The position numbers and the translations under genes were made by a program. Shown one piece after another: positions 1 through 8,174 of a stretch of DNA of 64,000 bases. This DNA comes from RUG100 sp050953405. GTDB taxonomy: Bacteria > Bacillota > Clostridia > Peptostreptococcales > Anaerovoracaceae. A model generated the notes under the pieces. That model saw only the letters and a program-made list of their open reading frames with translations, was not told the DNA's origin and did not search any database. The DNA lies in NCBI GenBank assembly GCA_050953405.1, contig JBMNMP010000001.1, positions 558,001 to 622,000 on the forward strand. Reading direction: 5' to 3'. The first letter of the stretch is position 1, and the number at the start of each line of letters is the position of its first letter.

Positions 1-2
1 CT

Positions 3-80
3 CACAGGGAAATCGTGCTCAGGATGAAAATATTGGATTTGATCCGTCGGGGTATGGGAGTAAAATATCCATTTGAATGA
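3..80 (+). CDS. 3' end of an unidentified protein (partial)
   Basis: An open frame enters from the left edge and stops at TGA 78-80, giving about 25 residues that end in GVKYPFE. A second frame is also open to a stop at 74-76, so the choice of frame is uncertain; I prefer this one because its residue mix (IVLRMKILDLIRRG) looks like a protein C-terminus. The stop lies just before the ribosome binding site of the ThiF-like gene, so the two are probably co-transcribed. I do not recognise the family. Confidence 0.35.
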   Translation, partial: HREIVLRMKILDLIRRGMGVKYPFE

Positions 81-99
81 ACGGAAAGGGATGAATGTT

Positions 100-1011
100 A
101 TGGAACAGAGATACACGAGAAACATACCGTCGCTGAGTGAACAGCAGCAGAAGGTGATCGGCACAAAGCATGTCCTGGTCGCCGGGTGCGGCGGCATCGG
201 AGGATATGTCGCCGAATACCTGGCCCGTCTGGGCATAGGCAAACTGACCTTAGCGGACAGCGACACTTTTGAGAAAACGAATCTCAACCGGCAGTTGTAC
301 GCCACAGAAGAGAATATAGGAAAGAGCAAGGTCGTGGAAATTAAAGAGCGGCTGCAGAAGGTGAATCCACTGGTCGAAGCCGATGTCTGGATGTCGCGTC
401 TAAGGGAATCTACGGCGGAGACAGCACTCAAGGGAAAGGATCTGGTGATCGACTGCCTCGATAGTGTCGCCGACAGGCTGATGCTGGAAAATGTCTGCGG
501 TGAAGCCGGGCTGACACTGATTCATGGCGCCCTGACCGGAGTGCAGTTTCAGGTGATGACGGTCACCCCGGGCAGCGGGAGCCTCCGGAAATTCTACGAC
601 AATAATGTCTGCTCACCGTCAAAATCCACGCTTTCATTTGTACCGGGCGCCTGTGCGGCAGTCCAGGTATCAGAGGCGCTGAAGGTACTCTGCGGAGAGG
701 AACCCGCCCTCAAAGACAGGATGATGGTGATGGACCTGAAGACGGTGGCCATGAATATCAGCGATCCCGGAGAGCGCATCTTTGCTGACAGGGAGATATC
801 TATACGCATACGCAAGTACAATGTTACCAGCGAATACAGTATCCCGCAGTTTGCAACGATCAGGGAGCTGCTGAAAGCTGTCGAGATGGAAGGTGAAAAT
901 CTCTTTGTTCTCAGAAACGGTGCTTACGTTATGCCGGATACCTTCGACGATCCGATACTTGAAGAGGGGGATCTGATAGAATTCAGAAAATCGGCGGCCT
1001 TCGGCGGCTGA
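100..1011 (+). CDS. ThiF/MoeB-family E1 enzyme fused to a ThiS/MoaD-like ubiquitin fold
   Basis: About 303 residues. The N-terminal ~225 residues form an E1-like adenylyltransferase that would activate the C-terminus of a ubiquitin-fold sulfur carrier with ATP. Visible motifs are the nucleotide loop GCGGIG (29-34), NLNRQ (61-65), the GKSK lysine, and the DCLD aspartates (118-121). The paired CxxC zinc ligands of MoeB are absent. Residues ~232-303 look like ThiS/MoaD: a beta-grasp pattern, NGAYV, EEGDLIEF, and a terminal Phe-Gly-Gly. The protein therefore seems to carry its own carrier domain with a free Gly-Gly end. I chose ATG 100 because GGAAAGGG (83-90) sits at proper distance; TTG 73 and ATG 91 are alternatives. 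A GGAGAC/GTCTCC hairpin follows at 1018-1035. Thiamin, molybdopterin or another sulfur-transfer role cannot be told apart from sequence. Confidence 0.85.
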   Translation: MEQRYTRNIPSLSEQQQKVIGTKHVLVAGCGGIGGYVAEYLARLGIGKLTLADSDTFEKTNLNRQLYATEENIGKSKVVEIKERLQKVNPLVEADVWMSRLRESTAETALKGKDLVIDCLDSVADRLMLENVCGEAGLTLIHGALTGVQFQVMTVTPGSGSLRKFYDNNVCSPSKSTLSFVPGACAAVQVSEALKVLCGEEPALKDRMMVMDLKTVAMNISDPGERIFADREISIRIRKYNVTSEYSIPQFATIRELLKAVEMEGENLFVLRNGAYVMPDTFDDPILEEGDLIEFRKSAAFGG

Positions 1012-1099
1012 GTGTCAGGGAGACTCCCGGGTCTCCTCACGGCAGACTGCTGCAGGTGCTGCTTTCTGGTGCCCGAGGAGCGGCCCTGGTCACGGAACC

Positions 1100-1459
1100 T
1101 TAATCCCAGCGGTCGTCCTGCATACGGTCGATCTTTTCAGCCGCGAACCAGAAGTTATATACGGACTTGTACAGGGCGGCTCTTTTTTCGGAAGTGCACA
1201 GGATCCTGACAGTTTTCGGATATTTATTTGTCTTCAGGAATCCCTGGATGACCCTCTCCGCGATGCCAATGAACTGGAAGTCTCCTGATGTTTTCTCCTG
1301 GGCATCTATCTCGCGAATGTCGAGCTGTTCACATTTTTCTGCGGCTGCCTTTGCCAGCAGTTCCTTATATTTGCTGCCGAATTCGACAGCACCGGTAACC
1401 GGTGTGTAGATGGCATTTTCAAAATCGCTGCCGCCGGCAACGATCACTTCGAATCTCAT
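1100..1459 (-). CDS. small hypothetical protein, C-terminus macro-domain-like
   Basis: 119 residues, with a strong AAAGGAG site eight bases before ATG 1459. I do not recognise a named family. The second half (from about IGIAERVIQGFLKTN to ILCTSEKRAALYKSV) has the helix-strand-helix pattern found at the end of macro domains, where a helix is followed by a strand of the form VRIVCFDE and then a Tyr-containing helix. The catalytic and ADP-ribose loops of a full macro domain are not evident and the protein is about 50 residues short of one. It is transcribed towards the E1 fusion gene. Treat the macro resemblance as a weak hint. Confidence 0.6.
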   Translation of the reverse strand: MRFEVIVAGGSDFENAIYTPVTGAVEFGSKYKELLAKAAAEKCEQLDIREIDAQEKTSGDFQFIGIAERVIQGFLKTNKYPKTVRILCTSEKRAALYKSVYNFWFAAEKIDRMQDDRWD

Positions 1460-1588
1460 ATTTCAATCTCCTTTGCATCATTTTTTCTTAATAATAACAT
1501 CTGTGCCATAAAAATTACAAATCCCACTATCTTTTTCCCCGTCAGAAACGTTATATATAATATAGGGGCTTTTAACAAAGGAGGAAGC

Positions 1589-2122
1589 ATGGGATCAAAA
1601 GAGGATCACGCACTGATCCGAAGGGTCAGGCAGGGCGATCTGCAGGCTGCGGATGCCATAGTTCACAAATACTATGATGATATTTTTGCTTACTGCAGAT
1701 GTCACACCCTTGAGGTGCACACCGCAGAAGATCTGACGCAGGATACTTTCCTGAGTTTCTTTTCTTCGCTCGCAAGTTATCGGCACAGGGGGAAGCTGTT
1801 GAACTGCCTGTTTACGATCGCCAGAAACAAGTGCAGTGAAGAGATCAAAAAGAAACGCAATACCAACGTGTCCATTGATTTTGTCGCTGCGGGAGCGCTT
1901 TCGGGCTGCGCGGAGACACCGAAGACGGAGGATCAGATTCTTGTCGAACAGGCTGTCAACAGCCTGCCCGAAGAGCTGCGTGAGGTGACCATCCTCTATT
2001 TCTTCATGGATGTAAAGCAAAGGGAGATCGCCGGGATCTGCGGCATAGGACTGCCGCTGGTGAAGTACAGGATCAGGCAGGCAAAAGAGAAGATAAAAAA
2101 GTATTTGGAAGGAGATGTTTGA
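1589..2122 (+). CDS. ECF-type RNA polymerase sigma factor
   Basis: 177 residues, the usual length for a group 4 (ECF) sigma-70 factor. Region 2 is seen at roughly residues 25-95 (AEDLTQDTFLSFF, then FTIARNKCSEEIKKK) and region 4 at roughly 120-172, with the helix-turn-helix KQREIAGICGIGLPLVKYR. It directs RNA polymerase to a small regulon, often its own operon. AAAGGAGG precedes ATG 1589 at good distance and a TATAAT lies at 1556-1561, with no clear -35 partner. The next gene starts three bases after the stop and encodes a membrane protein, the position normally held by an anti-sigma factor. The sigma factor probably controls the ABC/VanY cassette downstream. Confidence 0.93.
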   Translation: MGSKEDHALIRRVRQGDLQAADAIVHKYYDDIFAYCRCHTLEVHTAEDLTQDTFLSFFSSLASYRHRGKLLNCLFTIARNKCSEEIKKKRNTNVSIDFVAAGALSGCAETPKTEDQILVEQAVNSLPEELREVTILYFFMDVKQREIAGICGIGLPLVKYRIRQAKEKIKKYLEGDV

Positions 2123-2125
2123 GAG

Positions 2126-2908
2126 ATGCCGGATAGAAGATATTCTGAGGAAAAAGTAGATGAGCTCCTGGGCGGCTATAAGGGAAAGCGGCTTTACCGG
2201 CCGCAGGAGAGCGCGGTTGAGAGAACAGCATTTGCCGTCAGAGAGTCGCTCTCAAACGCGGGGGAGAGGATCGGTTTCCTTGAGTTTGTGCTGATGCAGC
2301 TGAAGGTGATGCAGAAAAAGTGGTGGCTCTTCCAGTGCGCTTTGCTGCTCTTTGCGGGGATCTGGATCCATGGCTCCGGCAGCGTCGATTATACACAGCG
2401 CGGTATGAGTATCGTGGCCGCCTTGTTTGTCATCTTCGCGATACCGGAGATCTGGAAGAACAGCGCCGCCAGGTCGCTGGAGATCGAAGAAGCCTCGCTG
2501 TTCGGACTGCGCATGGTATACGCCGCTAAATTCATAGCTTTCGGCATCGTGGATACAGTGCTGCTGACGCTGTTCTGCCTGCTGAGCACACAGTGGACGG
2601 ACGTGATCTTCAGCGATTTGCTGAAACAATTCGTCTTCCCCGTTATCATAGCGGCGGCGATCTGCCTCATGGCGTTTTCGCGCGGCCGGCAGCTGGGGGA
2701 GATAGCGACGGTGATCATATGTATGGTTGCCAACGTCGCCTGGATGGTGCTCGTAGTCAACGAGCCGATCTATTACAGGATAACACCTGTGATCTGGGGC
2801 GTGATCTTCGCGACAGGGGCTGCCCTGATCATATATTTTGTTCACAAGTCACTATGCAGAAACAGCAGATATTGGGAGGTAGAAGGAAATGGATTTGATA
2901 TTGGATAA
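2126..2908 (+). CDS. polytopic membrane protein of the ECF/ABC cassette
   Basis: 260 residues. A charged cytoplasmic N-terminus of about 65 residues is followed by about six hydrophobic segments (near 69-88, 92-110, 130-150, 165-185, 192-212, 220-242). It starts three bases after the sigma gene and overlaps the ABC ATPase gene by 20 bases, so translation is coupled. Position suggests either a membrane anti-sigma factor or an extra ABC-2-type membrane subunit. I see no zinc-binding HxxxCxxC anti-sigma motif. No specific family is recognised. Confidence 0.85.
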   Translation: MPDRRYSEEKVDELLGGYKGKRLYRPQESAVERTAFAVRESLSNAGERIGFLEFVLMQLKVMQKKWWLFQCALLLFAGIWIHGSGSVDYTQRGMSIVAALFVIFAIPEIWKNSAARSLEIEEASLFGLRMVYAAKFIAFGIVDTVLLTLFCLLSTQWTDVIFSDLLKQFVFPVIIAAAICLMAFSRGRQLGEIATVIICMVANVAWMVLVVNEPIYYRITPVIWGVIFATGAALIIYFVHKSLCRNSRYWEVEGNGFDIG

Positions 2909-3782
2909 GGTAAGCAAGCGGTTCAAAGGCTGCACTGCGGTCGATGATGTCTCCATGGAAATGGCATCGGGAGTGTATGGACTGCTGGGCGCGAACGGAG
3001 CGGGGAAGACGACCCTGATGCGCATGATCTGCACGATTTTGCGGCCTGACGAGGGGAGCATCGTATACCGCGGCGAGGACATATTCGAGATGGACCGGCG
3101 CTACCGTGACCTGCTCGGCTACCTGCCGCAGGAATTCGGATTTTATCCGGAGCTGACGGTCGTCGACTATTTAAAATACATAGCGGCGTTGAAGGGCCTC
3201 AGGAGAGGAGCGGCCGCTGAAAGGATCTCAGATCTGCTGGCCGTGGTCGGCATGGCAGACAACGCGCACAAAAAGATGAAGCAGCTTTCCGGCGGTATGA
3301 AGAGAAGGGTGGGCATCGCATAGTCGCTGCTGAACGACCCGCGGGTGCTGATCCTCGATGAACCTACGAGCGGACTGGACCCCATGGAGCGGATCCGTTT
3401 CCGGGATCTGATAGGGCAGCTGGGAGAAGAGAGGACCGTGCTGCTGTCGATGCATATCGTATCCGATATCGAAGCTATAGCAAAAGAGGTCTTCCTCATG
3501 AAGCAGGGCCGCATCATCAGTCAGGGCAGCATCGCGGCTCTGTGCGATGAGATCAGCGGCAAGTCCTGGATATGCCGCAGCGACAAGAAGGAAGCCATGG
3601 AAGTAATCAACAGGCAGGATACTCTGGTGGTCACCATGAGGAGCGAGGGGAGCTCCATGGAATACCGCATCCTCTGCGGCGATAAGCCGTGTGAAAATGC
3701 GATGCCTTCTGAAGTGACTCTGGAAGATGTCTTCATATATCATTTTGGGGAAAGCGAGGATAGAGGCAATGCTCAGATATGA
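2889..3782 (+). pseudogene. ABC transporter ATP-binding protein, interrupted by an in-frame TAG
   Basis: The frame encodes 298 codons with codon 145 reading TAG (3321-3323). Before it lie Walker A GANGAGKTT and the signature LSGGMKRRVGIA; after it, in the same frame, Walker B VLILDEPTSGLDP and the rest of a DrrA/CcmA-type export ATPase. The residue normally following GIA in this family is Gln, so one C-to-T change (CAG to TAG) explains the break. As written, translation would yield a 144-residue fragment lacking Walker B; a restart at 3345 is conceivable but would lack Walker A. The gene overlaps both the upstream membrane protein and the downstream permease, so the operon architecture is intact. 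Either a recent nonsense mutation or a sequence error. Confidence 0.85.
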
Positions 3783-4951
3783 ATTGATCTTGCTGCAGAG
3801 CAGGCGCATCAACAGGCTGCTGTTGTTAGTGCTGCTGGTATTGGCGATAGTTTTCAGCATGTTCGCAGTATGGAGCATACATTACGTAGATGAAAACGGT
3901 GTCCAGCATGCAGGGCTCTCGTCACCGGGGAAGCTGATAGAAGTAAAGAGCAGATGGAGCGGTAAAGTGACCCCGCAGGTCGCCGCCGATGTTATGCGTG
4001 GATATGAAAAGAACCAGAGCGTCTATGGCGCAGATCTTCCCGATAAGGTGTATGCGGGGACCGAACAGGCTTATGCGGACATCAAGGATATGATCGTCAG
4101 TGCACTTTGTTACGACAGGGATTTCGATGAAGCGGTCCTCGACGGCATAGATGCCGATCGTGCAAGAGACATCTATAAGATCAGGGCAGAGAACATCGCC
4201 CGGGAAGTAAAAGAATACGGGACAACGCCGGCAAAGAGAGCCTTTCTGGAGAGGCAGTCTGCCAAAGTCCGCACGCCGTTCAGCTATGCGCCGTTTGATT
4301 CGTGGGATACCATGGGCTTGTACGCGACCACCTATGCCATATTACTGATAATCGTGATCTCATTCTTTGCGGCCGGGATCTTCTCCGATGATTTCCGGCT
4401 GCAGGCGGATGCCGTCTTCTTTACGACAAAATGGGGCCGCACCCGGGGTACGAGAGCCAGGATCGCTGCCGGCCTGGTCATGGCCACCGCCGTGTATTGG
4501 GTATTTATGATGATATTGTCGCTGCTTTCTTTTGCGGTCATGGGAGTCAGCGGAGGAGCGGTCCCTGTGCAAATGGAGTACAGCTATTGCATCTACGCGC
4601 TGACTTTCATGCAGAGATACCTGGTTATCATCCTGGCGGGTTATATAGGGAGTCTGCTCGCGGCGATGGCAGCCATGCTGGTGTCCGCAAAGACTCATTC
4701 GGCGCTGCTTGCGATCTGCATACCCTTTGTGCTCTCCGTTCGTCGGCAGAGTGGTGCCCTTCAGGAAGATATTTGAGATGACGCCGGACCAGTTGACCAA
4801 CGTGTATAACTGCATCAAGCTGCCTCTGACTTACCAGGTCGGCGACCATGTCGTCACGCAGATACCGCTGCTGATGGCCGTGTATGCCGCGGTGACGATT
4901 CTGCTGATACCACTGACATATTTCTCGTACAAGAGATACAGATACCGTTAG
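3769..4951 (+). pseudogene. ABC-2-type permease, frameshifted near its 3' end
   Basis: The start is ATG 3769 (MLRYELILL), overlapping the ATPase stop, with GAGG just upstream. The first part has a transmembrane helix (about 15-37), a large outside loop (about 38-185) and then several helices, as in ABC-2 permeases with a long extracellular domain. The frame goes out of register at about 4731-4740 and stops at 4776. The +1 frame takes over at once with PFVGRVVPFRKIFEM and a last hydrophobic helix, ending in YFSYKRYRYR at 4951. One inserted base or two deleted bases near 4735 explain this. Partner of the preceding ATPase; the substrate is unknown, with antimicrobial peptide or cell-wall stress export as possibilities. 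Confidence 0.8.
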
Positions 4952-4987
4952 TCCTGCGTTGGATCTCAAAGAAAAGGGGGATAAGCT

Positions 4988-5626
4988 ATGAGAAGGAGGG
5001 TCTTCTTTTTCGCGCTCACCGCCGTAGTCATCATGGGCCTCGCGTGGTGTGCTTACAAATATGTATCCTTTGGGAGCATCTTCGTCGCCAGAGCGGAGAT
5101 GGACAAAGACTGGGAGGTAGTGCTCGTGAACAGCAGGCACTATGTGGGCAGAGATTACAAGCCGGAACTGACAGAGCTGTCCAACGGGGAAAAGGTCGAT
5201 TCCAGGATCTACCCGCATTTGCAGGCCATGTTCGATGCAGCCCGTGCCCATGGCTTTCACCTGATCGTGAGGTCGGGGTACCGTTCCTATGGCGAGCAGG
5301 AAGCCCTCTGGAATGAAGGCGGGGCCGGAATGGATGGGGATGAAAACGGGGTCTTGTCAGTGCAGCGGCCCGGCCTCAGCGAGCATCAGACGGGACTTGC
5401 CGTAGATATCAACAGGGCCGGGGATACAGACGAGGGGGCGCTGTACAGCTGGCTGCAGAACAACGCCGCCAGGTTCGGGTTCATCTTGAGATACCCTGCG
5501 GATAAAACGGAAATAACAGGGGTCATCTATGAACCCTGGCACTACCGGTACGTGGGCGTCGATGCAGCCCGGGCCATGAAGGCGGACAACCTGTGCCTCG
5601 AGGAATACGTCGGGGAATATGAATGA
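4988..5626 (+). CDS. VanY-type D-alanyl-D-alanine carboxypeptidase (M15B)
   Basis: 212 residues with one N-terminal membrane anchor (about 4-22), so the enzyme faces the cell wall. M15 zinc ligands are clear: SEHQTGLAVD (His133, Asp140) and EPWHYRYV (catalytic Glu182, His185). The family removes the terminal D-Ala from peptidoglycan stem peptides or precursors. AAAGGGGG precedes ATG 4988. It is the last gene of the ECF sigma/membrane/ABC cassette, which suggests that the whole operon answers envelope stress. Vancomycin resistance should not be assumed, since no vanHAX genes are present. Confidence 0.9.
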   Translation: MRRRVFFFALTAVVIMGLAWCAYKYVSFGSIFVARAEMDKDWEVVLVNSRHYVGRDYKPELTELSNGEKVDSRIYPHLQAMFDAARAHGFHLIVRSGYRSYGEQEALWNEGGAGMDGDENGVLSVQRPGLSEHQTGLAVDINRAGDTDEGALYSWLQNNAARFGFILRYPADKTEITGVIYEPWHYRYVGVDAARAMKADNLCLEEYVGEYE

Positions 5627-5627
5627 T

Positions 5628-6518
5628 CTACTTCGTGTAGGCGGTCTCCCGATCCCAGCGTATGAATGACGTGAAGATCTCGTCGTTGTGGTCGAGCTGC
5701 CAGAATTCGCTGGAGCCGGCCGCGTCGCCGCGCGGACTCCGGAGACCGGCGACTGCGTCGACGTGGTGCACGATGTGTTCATCGTAATAATCCCGCAGCT
5801 TTTGTTCCTGTTCCCCGCTCAGCGGGTGTACGAAGGAAGCGCGCAGATTGTTGTATCCCTCCTCGTAGCTGTGGTATTTCGGCAGCCGGAAGTGGTTGCT
5901 GAAGAACATCAGCTGCGGGAAGCGGTCCAGTGCCAGCAGTTCGTTGAGCACGATGGCAAAAGGCCCGATGCCGGTGCGCTCGTAGCCGATTGCTCTGGCG
6001 GCATAGCGGTCGTATCCTGAGGTCGGGGTATCGAACAAACTGATGCAGCTGCGCCGGCTGCTGACCGATTCCAGTTTCAGAAGGGAGCTGGTGAGGTCTT
6101 TGCAGAAGAGTGAGCGTGATGAGATGGCCACATCGCAGAGGGGCAGGTCTTTGTCATCCCAGTCTTCGTCCCAGCTGAGATGGATCGGGTGGATGAGGTG
6201 GTCGACTCCGGAGTCCGCGGCTTCCAGCATCAGCTGTTTCAGCATGCCGCGGGAAAAGTCGGCGGCATAGACCTGGTGTCCCTGCAGGGCGATGGGAATG
6301 GCCAGTGTGCCCGCGCCGCAGCCCATATCAAACACGGTCTCTCCCTCGCGCAGTCCGGTGCAGCGCAGGAAGCCCTCTACGTATTCATCTTTTTCACCGG
6401 GGTTCTTTTTGCGGAAGTGGGGCGCGAACTTGTCCCAGAAATCGCTGCCTCCGAATTCTTCGTGGCGCATGCTCTCCTGCCACATTTCGTTCCAGTTCAA
6501 ATTTTCGGCTGCCGTCAT
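5628..6518 (-). CDS. class I SAM-dependent methyltransferase
   Basis: 296 residues. The SAM-binding motif I, VFDMGCGAGTLAIPIAL, lies near residues 62-78, followed by the acidic end of strand 2 (VYAADFS). The C-terminal ~120 residues look like a substrate-binding cap. AAGGAGG precedes ATG 6518. The gene ends two bases from the convergent VanY stop. The substrate cannot be inferred; similar proteins in Clostridia are often annotated simply as methyltransferase. Confidence 0.85.
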   Translation of the reverse strand: MTAAENLNWNEMWQESMRHEEFGGSDFWDKFAPHFRKKNPGEKDEYVEGFLRCTGLREGETVFDMGCGAGTLAIPIALQGHQVYAADFSRGMLKQLMLEAADSGVDHLIHPIHLSWDEDWDDKDLPLCDVAISSRSLFCKDLTSSLLKLESVSSRRSCISLFDTPTSGYDRYAARAIGYERTGIGPFAIVLNELLALDRFPQLMFFSNHFRLPKYHSYEEGYNNLRASFVHPLSGEQEQKLRDYYDEHIVHHVDAVAGLRSPRGDAAGSSEFWQLDHNDEIFTSFIRWDRETAYTK

Positions 6519-6617
6519 CGTAGTCCTCCTTGCTTACCATAGATAACACCAGTATACCTTCTTTTTGGCGTTGAGAAAAGAGCGAAGACGCAAGGGACGC
6601 CCGGCCCCGGATACATA

Positions 6618-6646
6618 TTGAAAAAAATCGATATGTTCGATATAAT
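6618..6646 (+). promoter_or_regulatory. sigma-70 promoter of the radical SAM/arsR operon
   Basis: TTGAAA (6618-6623) and TATAAT (6641-6646) are separated by exactly 17 bases. The spacer and -10 region contain TCGATAT twice in direct orientation (6628-6634 and 6637-6643), which could be a binding site for the ArsR-type regulator encoded by the second gene. Confidence 0.7.
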
Positions 6647-6688
6647 GTTCTTACTGTTGGATACGGTCGAAAAAAGGAGGAAGATAAT

Positions 6689-7693
6689 ATGAAAGTGAGT
6701 GCAATCATTGAAAAGGCCTGGGCGGGTGAGGAAGTTACCAGAGACGAGTGCATCCAGCTGCTGTCGCTCGAAGATGCATCCAGGGAAGCTTTTGAACTGC
6801 GGGCTGCGGCCGCAGGCATCATCAGGGCGCGGAATGACAACGCCGGATATATTTTCGGACAGATAGGCCTCGCATGTTCGCCGTGCGAAGCGAATTGTTC
6901 ATTCTGTTCCTTTGCTGAGGATCACACTCAGTTAGGGACCATGCAGATCGACGAGGCCACCCTGATAGAGAAAACCAGGGAATTTACATACAACGGAGAT
7001 TTGTATGGATTGTACCTGATGGCCATGCATAAATACGATCTCGACCATTTCCTGAGATCGGTGGAGACTGCGAAGGCGCACCTCAACGGGCCTACGAAGA
7101 TATACTCCAATGTCGGGGATACTCCGTACGAGGCCTTTGTGGAGATGAAGAAAGCCGGCGTCGACGGTGTTTATCACTGCTGGAGGCTGGGAGAAGGCAA
7201 GGACACCAGAATTGATCCACAGCAGAGAAAGAATACCTTGTATAACGCGAAAAAAGCCGGGCTGGAAGTGCTGGATGCATTGGAACCCATCGCTCCCGAG
7301 CATACGCCTGAGGAAATGGCGGAGCACATTTTCTTCAGCAAGGAGATCGAGAGCTTTCAGTGCGGAGCGATGAAGCGCATCGCCGTTCCGGGGACACCTT
7401 TTGAGGGGACGCCGGAGATCTCGAATTTCACACTCTCGAAGGCGATCGCCGTATAGGTACTGGTGTTCGCATCCATGAAGAGGATGCCGATAATGGCTAT
7501 CCACGAACCGAACATCATGAGCTACATGTCCGGAGCCAACATGGTGTGTGCCGAATCCGGCGTCAACCCGAGAGATGTCGCCGCAGACACCAAGGACAAC
7601 AGAGGCTGGGACGTTGTCAGGTGCAGAGAGTTGCTGAAAGAGGCCGGATTTAGTAAAATCATTCTCGGAGATGACACTGCAGTCAGCATCTGA
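6689..7693 (+). pseudogene. BioB/HydE-like radical SAM protein, interrupted by an in-frame TAG
   Basis: The frame has 335 codons with TAG at codon 256 (7454-7456). The radical SAM cluster motif is C66-x3-C70-x2-C73 (CEANCSFC) after an N-terminal helical region typical of biotin-synthase relatives. After the stop the frame continues with a BATS-like end (MKRMPIMAIHEPN, then GWDVVRCRELLKEAGF). No other lesion is visible, so this is one recent nonsense change or an error. AAAGGAGG precedes ATG 6689. It is not biotin synthase by context; an ArsR-type regulator follows 28 bases later. The reaction is unknown. Confidence 0.8.
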
Positions 7694-7721
7694 TCACTTG
7701 ATAACATGGAGGTAACTGGTC

Positions 7722-8099
7722 ATGGATTCTGAATATATGAGAGTCTTCAAGGCGTTTACGAATGAGAGCAGGATACGCGTCCTGGAGATCCTGTGCAACG
7801 GTGAAGAATGTGCCTGCGTTCTGCTCGATGATCTCAAGATCTCACAGCCGACTTTATCACACCACATGAAAATATTGTGCGATTCGGGCATCGTCAAGAG
7901 CAGGAAGGCAGGAAAGTGGAACTACTATTCGATAAATGAAGATGGATGTGAATATGCCGGCAGGCTGCTGGCGAAGATCCGCGAAAAGAAGAACGTGGAG
8001 AAGATAGTGAAGTTCATGACAGGAATATACGGAGTGCTGAAGCCGTTCAAAAAAATCTTTGCCTGGGATCCCGCAGGGGAAAGGGCGGAAAGCCACTGA
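7722..8099 (+). CDS. ArsR/SmtB-family transcriptional regulator
   Basis: 125 residues with a winged helix-turn-helix: ISQPTLSHHMKILCDSG is the recognition region. The metal-sensing loop reads CNGEECACVLLDD, matching the CxC As(III)-type site (ELCVCDL) of ArsR. A C-terminal extension of about 30 residues follows the usual fold. GGAGG precedes ATG 7722. It is in the same transcript as the radical SAM gene, so it likely represses that operon and releases it when arsenite, antimonite or a similar thiophilic ligand binds. Confidence 0.88.
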   Translation: MDSEYMRVFKAFTNESRIRVLEILCNGEECACVLLDDLKISQPTLSHHMKILCDSGIVKSRKAGKWNYYSINEDGCEYAGRLLAKIREKKNVEKIVKFMTGIYGVLKPFKKIFAWDPAGERAESH

Positions 8100-8133
8100 A
8101 CAACTACGCCTGCATGACAGCGGCATAAAATCA

Positions 8134-8174
8134 GAGAGAGCGCATCAGGGCCAGTAGTGGTAGCGCTCTCTTTT
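8134..8174 (+). terminator. terminator after arsR, overlapping the MATE 3' end
   Basis: AGAGAGCGC (8135-8143) pairs with GCGCTCTCT (8163-8171), followed by T residues. The stem includes the last codons of the convergent MATE gene; the loop of about 19 bases is long. Confidence 0.5.

Noticed and set aside
1012..1209. Plus-strand frame after the E1 fusion gene
   Set aside because: No ribosome binding site, Arg/Cys-rich composition, and it lies antisense to the better supported 119-aa gene.
4988..5626. Vancomycin resistance operon
   Set aside because: Only a VanY-like peptidase is present; no VanR/S, H, A/B or X homologues are in the window.
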